NCBI GenBank assembly: GCA_910585095.1
Contig: CAJUBU010000009.1
Location: 72,304-136,303, forward strand
Direction: 5' to 3'
Source of the DNA: an uncultured Lachnospira sp.
GTDB lineage: Bacteria > Bacillota > Clostridia > Lachnospirales > Lachnospiraceae
Length of the DNA: 64,000 nt
Made by a program: the position numbers and the translations under genes
In this document: positions 16,219 through 23,672 of the stretch, piece after piece
Numbering within the stretch: position 1 is the first letter of the stretch
How the letters are laid out: each line of letters begins with the position of its first letter
Notes under the pieces: model-generated
Told to the model about the DNA's origin: nothing
The model's database searches: none
The model's input: the letters and a program-made list of their open reading frames with translations, nothing else

Positions 16219-17289
16219 ATGAAAAAATTTATTTTACTGTTTACGTCTTCTGCCAAAGAATTTAAAAATTTAAATTCTGTTATTACTGCTGCGCTTTTAG
16301 TGGCAGTTCACACCATTTTAGCAATGGTTGTCTCTGTTCAAGTGACAACATCCCTAAGAATTTCCATATCATTTATTACCAATGTAGTGACAGGCTGTTT
16401 ATTTGGACCTGTTATAGGATTTGTCTGCGGCGGAATAGGTGATATTGTTCAGTTTATTTTAAAACCAGTAGGTGATTATTTTCCGGGTTGGACATTAAAT
16501 GCTGCAATGGCAGGGATGATTTATGGAATATTTTTTTATAATAAATTTCCTGATAAGGTAAATACAAAGAAAATATCTTCAAAAAGATGGTCAAAAAAAG
16601 ATAAAGAACATATCAATACAAATGATTTAGAAGAAGATAAAGCAAAAAAAGAACCATTTGACAGGGTTCTTGATATTTTTAGCTTTGTTTTGCCAAGTAT
16701 AGGATTGTTATGTCTTTGCTTTGCTCCAATGGCAACCGTTATCGACAAAAACAGCGGCAGTGTGATTGCACAGGGAAATGGATTGGATTATATGATGTCT
16801 GGTTTGACAGATAATAGTAAAAATGTTACAATTATAGCAATCATATTAACCGTGTTAATGATTTCTTTGATGGTGTTGTCCATTTTTCATTTTAATATTA
16901 TATCGCTCATTCTTTCAGTGGCATGTACATTTGCTGCTGTGCTTGCTATTTACACCGATAAAAAAACAACGGTAGGCAATTGGGGTTTTTATTGTGTTGT
17001 TGGATTAATGATAGTATTTGTTATTGTAAAAATGATAATGCTTCAAAGAAAACATGCCGTTGATATGAGTTATTTTATTCGAGTGACAATATGTCTTACA
17101 TTTGATACAATTCTTGTAAACATTTTAATGGGAACATATTGGGCATCAATTATGTATGGAAAAGGATTTATGTTTTATTTTACCGTAAGATTGGCTAAAA
17201 ATTTAATACAGCTTCCAATTAATATTGTATTATCATATTATATTCTTAGTGTTGTTAAAGGATTGCGTTTGCGCTCGTCAAAAGGATAA
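16219..17289 (+). CDS. folT: ECF transporter folate-family S-component with large membrane insertion
   Basis: Residues 1-110 (SFITNVVTGCLFGPVIGFVCGGIGDIVQFILKPVGDYFPGWTLNAAMAGMIYGIFFY) and about 280-356 (IRVTICLTFDTILVNILMGTYW...LAKNLIQLPINIVLSYYIL) match the folate-family substrate-binding subunit of ECF transporters. Between them are about 165 extra residues: a charged cytoplasmic stretch (SKRWSKKDKEHINTNDLEEDK) and about four extra transmembrane segments. A normal FolT has about 170-190 residues. No EcfA/EcfT genes are in the window. A THF riboswitch lies upstream. The Shine-Dalgarno is GAAAGG. Confidence 0.85.
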   Translation: MKKFILLFTSSAKEFKNLNSVITAALLVAVHTILAMVVSVQVTTSLRISISFITNVVTGCLFGPVIGFVCGGIGDIVQFILKPVGDYFPGWTLNAAMAGMIYGIFFYNKFPDKVNTKKISSKRWSKKDKEHINTNDLEEDKAKKEPFDRVLDIFSFVLPSIGLLCLCFAPMATVIDKNSGSVIAQGNGLDYMMSGLTDNSKNVTIIAIILTVLMISLMVLSIFHFNIISLILSVACTFAAVLAIYTDKKTTVGNWGFYCVVGLMIVFVIVKMIMLQRKHAVDMSYFIRVTICLTFDTILVNILMGTYWASIMYGKGFMFYFTVRLAKNLIQLPINIVLSYYILSVVKGLRLRSSKG

Positions 17290-17303
17290 TATTTATTTTT
17301 GCA

Positions 17304-17343
17304 GCCACTAGGCAGGTTATGGTTTGCCTGCTTGGTAGTTGGC
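17304..17343 (+). terminator. Hairpin between folT and yfcE
   Basis: GCCACTAGGCAGG pairs with CCTGCTTGGTAGTTGGC around a short loop, giving a long imperfect stem without a clear T-run. It may end the folT message or be part of the yfcE leader. Confidence 0.45.
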
Positions 17344-17385
17344 AAAGAACATACTTATAAAAAATAGTGTAGAAATGAGGAAAAT

Positions 17386-17925
17386 ATGAAAAAAATAATG
17401 ATTGCTTCAGATATTCATGGTTCAGCATATTTTTGCAAAAAATTAATAGAACGATTTTTTTCAGAAGAGGCTGATTTACTTCTTTTATTGGGTGATATTT
17501 TGTATCATGGACCACGCAATGACCTTCCAAGAGAATATGCACCAAAGGAAGTTATTGCGATGTTAAATCCGATAAGAAACAAAATTGTCTGTGTTCAGGG
17601 TAATTGTGATACTGAAGTAGACCAGATGGTGCTTAATTTTAATATATTATGTCAACAAGCACATATATATGCAAATGACAGACATCTTGTATTGGTGCAT
17701 GGACATAAGTTAGATGAAAAAAATATGCCTGCTTTAGCAGAGGGAGATTATCTTGTATGTGGGCATACACATGTGCCAAAATATGAGATAAAAGAAGGAT
17801 ATACCTACATTAATCCAGGTTCTGTTTCTATACCAAAAGAAAGTAGCTGTCCAAGTTATATAATGCTGACGGATAAATTTTATTGGAAAGATATGGAAGG
17901 TAATGTTTATAATGAACTTAATTAA
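17386..17925 (+). CDS. yfcE: YfcE-type metallophosphodiesterase
   Basis: This 179-residue calcineurin-like phosphoesterase has the full set of metal ligands: SDIHGS, LGDILYHG, QGNCDTE, VHGHK and CGHTHVPKYE. YfcE hydrolyses artificial phosphodiesters and possibly cyclic nucleotides; the physiological substrate is unknown. The Shine-Dalgarno is GAAATGAGG with the 3' tail of the pseudoknot leader family (TAGTGTAGAAATGAGG), but the hairpin half is missing. Confidence 0.9.
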   Translation: MKKIMIASDIHGSAYFCKKLIERFFSEEADLLLLLGDILYHGPRNDLPREYAPKEVIAMLNPIRNKIVCVQGNCDTEVDQMVLNFNILCQQAHIYANDRHLVLVHGHKLDEKNMPALAEGDYLVCGHTHVPKYEIKEGYTYINPGSVSIPKESSCPSYIMLTDKFYWKDMEGNVYNELN

Positions 17926-18069
17926 AATATAAGGTTATTTTTTACAGCATATATATACCAATTCATTCGTATAAATATAATAATTTTTAATAGTTTTTTA
18001 ATTGCATTTCATATGTGGATAGTTCATTATTATCTAAATATATTTCATAGAGTTTAAGAAGGGGATATT

Positions 18070-18474
18070 ATGGATAAATTTAGAGAAAAACTTACTAAAT
18101 TTGCACAGGGAAGATATGGAGTAGACCACTTTTCAAAATTATTGATGTTTATATCTATTATATTACTTATTGTAACTTTGTTTTGGCGTAGCACCTTATT
18201 ATATAGTTTAGCATTAGTATTCTTATTTTATTCTTACTTTAGAATTCTGTCTAAAAATATATCAAAACGATATAGTGAAAATCAAGCATACTTAAATATA
18301 CGTTATAAATTTTTAGGACGCTTTAATCAATTTAAAGCACGATGCAAAGACCAAAAAACGCACAAAATTTTTAAATGTCCAAGTTGCAGACAAAAAATAA
18401 GGGTGCCAAGAGGCAAAGGAAAAATTGAAATAAAGTGTCCTAAGTGTCGTTTGTCTTTTATAAAAAAGACATAA
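18070..18474 (+). CDS. Small membrane protein with zinc ribbon
   Basis: This 134-residue protein has two transmembrane segments (about 25-65) followed by a cytoplasmic tail. The tail ends in a zinc ribbon, C-P-S-C ... C-P-K-C (FKCPSCRQKIRVPRGKG...IKCPKCRLSF). Such proteins are conserved in Clostridia without a known role. The Shine-Dalgarno is AAGGGGAT. Two terminator hairpins of near-identical sequence follow. Confidence 0.75.
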   Translation: MDKFREKLTKFAQGRYGVDHFSKLLMFISIILLIVTLFWRSTLLYSLALVFLFYSYFRILSKNISKRYSENQAYLNIRYKFLGRFNQFKARCKDQKTHKIFKCPSCRQKIRVPRGKGKIEIKCPKCRLSFIKKT

Positions 18475-18533
18475 GGAACAATAATGTCTTAACAATAAGT
18501 TTATAACAAATATTATTTGTTTTATAAGCTTGT

Positions 18534-18557
18534 AAGAGTTGCTTGCAACTCTTTTTT
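18534..18557 (+). terminator. Intrinsic terminator (first of two copies)
   Basis: AAGAGTTG and CAACTCTT with a 4-nt loop are followed by a T-run. It ends the zinc-ribbon gene transcript. Confidence 0.85.
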
Positions 18558-18609
18558 AGATTTATATAGAGATTATATTTTATTGACAAGTTTGTTTTAA
18601 AAACTTGTA

Positions 18610-18633
18610 AGAGTTGTTTGCAACTCTTTTTTT
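18610..18633 (+). terminator. Intrinsic terminator (second copy)
   Basis: Nearly the same hairpin (AGAGTTG/CAACTCT) and the preceding CTTGTA recur 75 nt later, again with a T-run. It abuts the 3' end of the minus-strand glycosyltransferase gene and may also act on that transcript, which reads CAAGTTTTTAAA after the stem. Confidence 0.75.
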
Positions 18634-19717
18634 AAAATTCCTCTGGCATTTTCCAATTTTGTGCTTGAATACGATATTCCGTGCTATTATTATGGTAAAT
18701 GGATGCCAAATTTTGATATTCGTCATTTCCTGTAATTTTATATTGTTTAGCCATTTGTTCAGATAAAATGGCATAACAGTCTGCTAGTCGGTTTAGAGGG
18801 ACATCATTTTCCGAATGGATATCAAGTATGCTTGAAGTTTCGCTTTCGGCGTTAATAAACCATAAGATAGCTTCCTCATAATCACAGGCTTCAAAGTAAT
18901 ATTCACCAATTTCTATACAAATTTCAGAACAGGCTTCACATGCAATATTTTTTAAGGCGTACTTAAAAAAATTGTTGGTATCCTTTGTGATACGGCACAT
19001 TTTTGCAAGAACGCAGTTGACTGCTAACATGCAGTCTTTATCAGTATATTCCGTCATATATTGTAAAAATAAGGGCTTATATTGAACAAGGTCTTCGTCA
19101 GTTGCCGTCATATACATTTCTTTACAAAACATTAAAACAACATATTTTTTTAATGTTTCACCACCTTCAAGAATCGTTGCAAAGATTGAAAAATCCCTTT
19201 TTGTATGCAGTGTTTCAGGCATATGTAAAATTTCAATATCACTGTCGTAAATAACAGGTTCTAACAGTACTGTTTCATGAATAGGAGAAATCCAAGTAAA
19301 TGTTCGTAGTCTTTTAAATAATTTTGGACGCAGTTCTTTTTTGCAGTTATAATATAGATTTATATTATCGATATTTACATATTTCATCTGTACCATATCA
19401 ATCTCAGGCAAAAGTGCTTCTTTTAGCTGTAAAAAAGCGAGACGGTTGTCATCGTCAAGAACCTCATCAGCATCCGCACTAAAAATATATTGGCAGTTAC
19501 ATAGACTAAACGCATAATTTCTTGCATCGGAAAAATCATTTATCCATTGATAATCATAAATTTTATTAGTATATTTTAAAGCGATATTTTTTGTATTATC
19601 CGTAGAACCTGTATCTACAATAATTATTTCATCAAACAATCCTGAATAAGAGTCAAGACAGCGAGATAATATTTTTTCTTCATTTTTAACAATCATACAT
19701 AAAGATATGGTAATCAT
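18632..19717 (-). CDS. Glycosyltransferase family 2 protein with C-terminal repeats
   Basis: This protein of 361 residues has an N-terminal GT2 domain (ISLCMIVKNEEKILSRCLDSY, IIIVDTGSTDNT, DxD motif in FSADADEVLDDD). A helical C-terminal half resembles tetratricopeptide repeats (EYYFEACDYEEAILWFINAE, LNRLADCYAILSEQM). It resembles SunS-like or TPR-containing glycosyltransferases; the acceptor is unknown and no peptide or surface-polysaccharide partner is adjacent. The start at 19717 has GGAGAA upstream; an upstream in-frame ATG at 19768 lacks a ribosome-binding site. Confidence 0.85.
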   Translation of the reverse strand: MITISLCMIVKNEEKILSRCLDSYSGLFDEIIIVDTGSTDNTKNIALKYTNKIYDYQWINDFSDARNYAFSLCNCQYIFSADADEVLDDDNRLAFLQLKEALLPEIDMVQMKYVNIDNINLYYNCKKELRPKLFKRLRTFTWISPIHETVLLEPVIYDSDIEILHMPETLHTKRDFSIFATILEGGETLKKYVVLMFCKEMYMTATDEDLVQYKPLFLQYMTEYTDKDCMLAVNCVLAKMCRITKDTNNFFKYALKNIACEACSEICIEIGEYYFEACDYEEAILWFINAESETSSILDIHSENDVPLNRLADCYAILSEQMAKQYKITGNDEYQNLASIYHNNSTEYRIQAQNWKMPEEF

Positions 19718-19919
19718 AAATTCTCCTTTTATAATTAAAATATTATGGTTATTATAACATAATTTCAATTTGGATTAAAAATTCAAATTCTCTGTTTTGC
19801 CCATATTTTCAAGGCTTTCTGACTTGGATTATAGTCAAGAATTTACTTGTAAAACAGTACATAACTGTTATTCATAATATATCATTTTGTGTATCAGATA
19901 CTTCAATAACAGGTGATTG

Positions 19920-20366
19920 TCAAATTATAAAATTCTTTACCCCATATATCAAATGGCAAAATGTAAAAATAACAATCGGAATAATTGCTATTCCATTTTT
20001 TCTGTCAATGGCAAAGAATAAAAATGCCAAACAGGGCGGAATAGTCAGTCCTAAAATAATAGGTGTATTTACTATGCCAATATAGTAAATTATCCAACTG
20101 ATAAAATATAATGCGCAGCAACCTGCCGAAATAATTACAGGAGGAGTCACACACAATTTTTTTGTTTTTCTGTTTCTAAAGATACATAAAGCAGCAATCA
20201 TCAATATTTGACATACAGAAGCTATTGTATCAACCGTTTCTGTAATTGAATTTGCCCTTAATATATCATTTGGCGCAGGGACAGCAAACCAAATAAAATT
20301 TGGCAGCATAACGATTAAGAACAGAAGTAATCCCCCAATTTCAAAACTAAACTTATAATTTTTCAT
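19920..20366 (-). CDS. Small polytopic membrane protein, unknown
   Basis: This 148-residue protein has about four transmembrane segments (GGLLLFLIVMLPNFIWFAV, ICQILMIAALCIF, IISAGCCALYFISWIIYYI, AIIPIVIFTFCHLIYGV). No functional motif was recognised. It is isolated between the glycosyltransferase and the divergently transcribed pectate lyase. Confidence 0.6.
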   Translation of the reverse strand: MKNYKFSFEIGGLLLFLIVMLPNFIWFAVPAPNDILRANSITETVDTIASVCQILMIAALCIFRNRKTKKLCVTPPVIISAGCCALYFISWIIYYIGIVNTPIILGLTIPPCLAFLFFAIDRKNGIAIIPIVIFTFCHLIYGVKNFII

Positions 20367-20731
20367 AATCGAACTATCCTATCTCTATTGTAGTCAAGCA
20401 ACTACTCAATAAGCAGGGAATTAATTAATCCTAACTTTACTTTTCAGTTTCAATTATACATAAAAGCATATGCTTTTTCAATTCCTCTAACATCTCAAGG
20501 GTAATAAACTAATTAATAAAGTAAAAAATATTATTAATAAAAAAATTGAATAATAGAAAAATATGGTAAAAATATATAAAAAAATTATACAAGTTTTATA
20601 TAAAATATAGAAAATGCACAATATCATACATTGTTATTGATTTTGTATTACATGTACGATAAATTTAAATTAGCCATTATAAAAAAGCTACAATTATTTT
20701 GTAGTAATATTTAAAAAGGGGGTATTAAATT
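20367..20731. other. A/T-rich divergent intergenic region before the pectate lyase
   Basis: This 365-nt region separates divergent genes. A small hairpin CTACAA/TTGTAG (20688-20704) lies just before the Shine-Dalgarno AAAAGGGGG of the pectate lyase gene. No convincing promoter pair, catabolite-response site or other element could be picked out from the A/T-rich background. Confidence 0.4.
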
Positions 20732-22696
20732 ATGGCTTCAAAATGCAAAAGATTGATGGTAGTTCTCATGAGTCTTATCTTTGTGTTATCCACAATGCGA
20801 ATCTTGGGAGAGCAAGTTCAGGCAGCGGCGGTTGCGCCAGAGAGTGGTAACATTTACTACATTAAGAACAAAAACAGCGGAATGTATCTTACGGTTGAGG
20901 GAGATTCATCTGCTAACGGTGCAAATGTATGCCAAAAAACAGGTACAGGTTCACTTGGACAAAGGTGGGTTTTGGAAAAGAATGCAAATGGCACATTCCG
21001 ACTTCACCCTGCAACAGATATGACAGGTGGTGTTTCACTGGATGTAACATATGGAAATGTGGAGGGCGGAACCAATATTCAGATTTGGGAAAATAATGGT
21101 CTTTCACCACAAAATTTTGGTATTACGCCAAGTGGAGATGGTTATGCTATCACAACAGAGGTTACACAACATAAGAGCTGTCTTGATGTAAGCAATGCAA
21201 GTAAGGCTTCTGGAGCTAATGTAGTTCAGTGGACAAACAAAGAAGCAGCAAATCAGATTTGGTATTTTGAGGAAGCACAATGGCCTTCAGGTGGTTCAGG
21301 CTCAGGTAATGTTTCTTCTGGAATCGATGCAAATGGTTATCCAGACCAACTGATGGAATTTGTTTCTACAAGTGATGGTACATTTGTCACAGCATCTTCT
21401 ATAAATACTACTGTAAAATCAAATGCGACAGCTTCTACTTCAAATAGATGGAAGCTTGTTAAAAAGGGTGAAGATTATTACCAGATTATTAATGCAGCAA
21501 ATGGTTATGCACTTGCACCTACAGGAAATAATGCTACGAATGGAGCTTCTGTTGTGGTGACAGGCGTTGCTAACAATAATGCCCAGTATTGGAAAATTGT
21601 GGCAGTTAAGACGGATACGAATGGAGATGCACTAAATTATAAGGTTGTAAACTATGCAAATACAAATCTTGCTTTAACACTTTCAAATGGAAGTTATCAA
21701 TTGAGTAGTTATAGCGGAGGTGCAGCACAGAATTTTCGATTTATTTCACATGGTGCTGAAGGTTTTGCTGGTTATTGCAAGGATATGAGCAATAAAGAAA
21801 AAGCATCCGTAACAGGAGGTGTTTTAGGAACAGTTGTTTATGTATCCAATATAAGCGATTTACAAAAATATGCTTCAGGCTCTACACCTTATATGATTAT
21901 TATTAATGCAAATATTTCAGCGACAGACCTTACAAAAGTAACCGTAGGTAAAAATAAGACATTTATTGGTAAGTTTGGCTCAGGTACGTTAAATAATATT
22001 CATTTTAGATGTATCAGCAGTTCAGGCAATGTGATTTTTAAGAATATTACATTTAAACATGATGCAAGCAAAAATGAGAATGATGATATTCAAATGTATA
22101 TTTCTAATGGAAATAATTTTTGGGTTGACCATTGTACATTTACTGGTCATACCAGTATGACAAGTACGGATGTAGACAAACATATGTATGTGGGACTGAA
22201 AGCAGATTATGTTTCTGTGACAGGCTGCTATTTTGGCGGACATAAATATGGATTGATTCTGGGGTATCCAGAAGAAGATGGTGTAGGTACATATGATGGT
22301 TATCCACGTATGACCATTGCGAATAATTATTTTTATAATAATTATACACGCGCGCCAGGATTGATGCGTTATGGTTATTTCCATTGCTACAACAATTATA
22401 TCTATGGATTTAATCTGGGTTATACTCCATACACAGGCTGTAATATTTATTCAGAAAAGAATTATTTTGATAAAGGCAACTATGCAGGATGTGTGGTAGA
22501 TGACCATGGTGTGGGTTCATTTACAGACACAGGTTCTGTTTTGACAAGTTCTGTTTCTGATTTAAAGACAGGTTCAACTTCATGGCGACCAATCAGCAAT
22601 TATAGCTATGCTACAAGGAATGCATCCGATGCTAAAACTTGGGCGCAGCAATGTGCAGGAGCGCAAGCATCAAAAATTGTTTATGCCATTGATTAA
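20732..22696 (+). CDS. Secreted pectate lyase with RICIN-type carbohydrate-binding domains
   Basis: This 654-residue protein has a signal peptide (1-32, ending VQAAAVA) and a ricin-B-like beta-trefoil (about 38-178; repeats NIYYIKNKNSGMYLTVEG, RWVLEKNANGTFRLHP, CLDVSNASKASGANVVQW). A second, more divergent trefoil follows at about 200-340, and a family 1 polysaccharide lyase beta-helix at 345-654. The catalytic-side signatures are FWVDHCTFTGH, an acidic calcium-site stretch STDVDKHMYVGLKADYVSV, and NYTRAPGLMRYGYFHCYNNY. It should cleave polygalacturonate outside the cell. It has no dockerin or cell-wall anchor. Confidence 0.92.
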   Translation: MASKCKRLMVVLMSLIFVLSTMRILGEQVQAAAVAPESGNIYYIKNKNSGMYLTVEGDSSANGANVCQKTGTGSLGQRWVLEKNANGTFRLHPATDMTGGVSLDVTYGNVEGGTNIQIWENNGLSPQNFGITPSGDGYAITTEVTQHKSCLDVSNASKASGANVVQWTNKEAANQIWYFEEAQWPSGGSGSGNVSSGIDANGYPDQLMEFVSTSDGTFVTASSINTTVKSNATASTSNRWKLVKKGEDYYQIINAANGYALAPTGNNATNGASVVVTGVANNNAQYWKIVAVKTDTNGDALNYKVVNYANTNLALTLSNGSYQLSSYSGGAAQNFRFISHGAEGFAGYCKDMSNKEKASVTGGVLGTVVYVSNISDLQKYASGSTPYMIIINANISATDLTKVTVGKNKTFIGKFGSGTLNNIHFRCISSSGNVIFKNITFKHDASKNENDDIQMYISNGNNFWVDHCTFTGHTSMTSTDVDKHMYVGLKADYVSVTGCYFGGHKYGLILGYPEEDGVGTYDGYPRMTIANNYFYNNYTRAPGLMRYGYFHCYNNYIYGFNLGYTPYTGCNIYSEKNYFDKGNYAGCVVDDHGVGSFTDTGSVLTSSVSDLKTGSTSWRPISNYSYATRNASDAKTWAQQCAGAQASKIVYAID

Positions 22697-22735
22697 ATAA
22701 ATAACAAGTTTATTATTTTATTTATAAAATAAACG

Positions 22736-22784
22736 GGGATATTTTCAGAGGTTATATAGCTTTTGAAAATATCCCTTTATTTTT
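22736..22784 (+). terminator. Intrinsic terminator of the pectate lyase gene
   Basis: GGGATATTTTCA (22736-22747) pairs perfectly with TGAAAATATCCC (22764-22775) and is followed by TTTATTTTT. Confidence 0.85.
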
Positions 22785-22910
22785 GCAAGCAATAAGACAA
22801 GTGTCAAAACATTAATGTAATATAAGAGTGTTATTTTTTTAAATATATGTTATAATAATTGCAGTAGAATGTCTTTATCAAATGGATAGGTGGAGTAAAA
22901 TAAAGATAGT

Positions 22911-23672
22911 ATGAGCAATAATTACATGGATTACGATAATTTTCAGACAGCTTTAAAATATGTTACAGGTAAAAAACATCATTATAAGGGGATTGGAACG
23001 TTGTCAGAAAAGACAATGCACAGTGTTTTAAAACAGTATTTTGAACCCAATGAAAATAATCAGGAAGTTGCACTAGATGGATATTATGCAGATATTTTTA
23101 ATGAATCAGGTGTTATAGAGATTCAGACAAGCCAGCTTAACAAGTTAAGAGATAAATTGAGCATATTTTTGAATCATTATCCTGTGACCATTGTGTATCC
23201 ATGTCTTTATAACAAATGGATTTTATGGATGAATCCAGATACCAAAGAGGTTCATGAAAAGCGAAAGTCACCAAAACATTATACAGAATATGATGCATTT
23301 TGTGAGTTATACAAAATTAAAATGTTTTTAAAAAATCCAAATATAAAAATTAAGTTTGTTTTGCTTGATGTGAATGAATATAAAATTCTCAATGGATGGA
23401 ATGATACAAAAAAAAGGGGTGCTGTCAAATATGACAAGATACCCATTGGTATTAGAAATATCGTAAGTATTGAACAGCAAGAAGATTATGTACAGTTTGT
23501 TCCTTATGATATTCAGATGCCATTTACATCAAAAGATTACGCAAAAGTAATCCATGTCTCATCAAAAACAGCAGGGGCAGTACTTCATATATTACATTAT
23601 ATGGGGATTGTAAAAAGAACAGGAAAGAAGGGAAACGCATATTTATATGAGCTTGATAGACAATATAATTAA
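22911..23672 (+). CDS. Putative PD-(D/E)XK-like protein paired with a helicase
   Basis: This 253-residue protein has no clear family name. The stretch LDGYYADIFNESGVIEIQTSQLNKLRDKL has the spacing of a D...E-x-Q/K nuclease core (here E-I-Q). The C terminus is a winged-helix-like segment (SKDYAKVIHVSSKTAGAVLHILHYMGIVKRTGKKG). Its last 26 nt overlap the start of a helicase gene, so the two are translationally coupled and probably act together on DNA. The nuclease reading is an inference. Confidence 0.6.
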   Translation: MSNNYMDYDNFQTALKYVTGKKHHYKGIGTLSEKTMHSVLKQYFEPNENNQEVALDGYYADIFNESGVIEIQTSQLNKLRDKLSIFLNHYPVTIVYPCLYNKWILWMNPDTKEVHEKRKSPKHYTEYDAFCELYKIKMFLKNPNIKIKFVLLDVNEYKILNGWNDTKKRGAVKYDKIPIGIRNIVSIEQQEDYVQFVPYDIQMPFTSKDYAKVIHVSSKTAGAVLHILHYMGIVKRTGKKGNAYLYELDRQYN

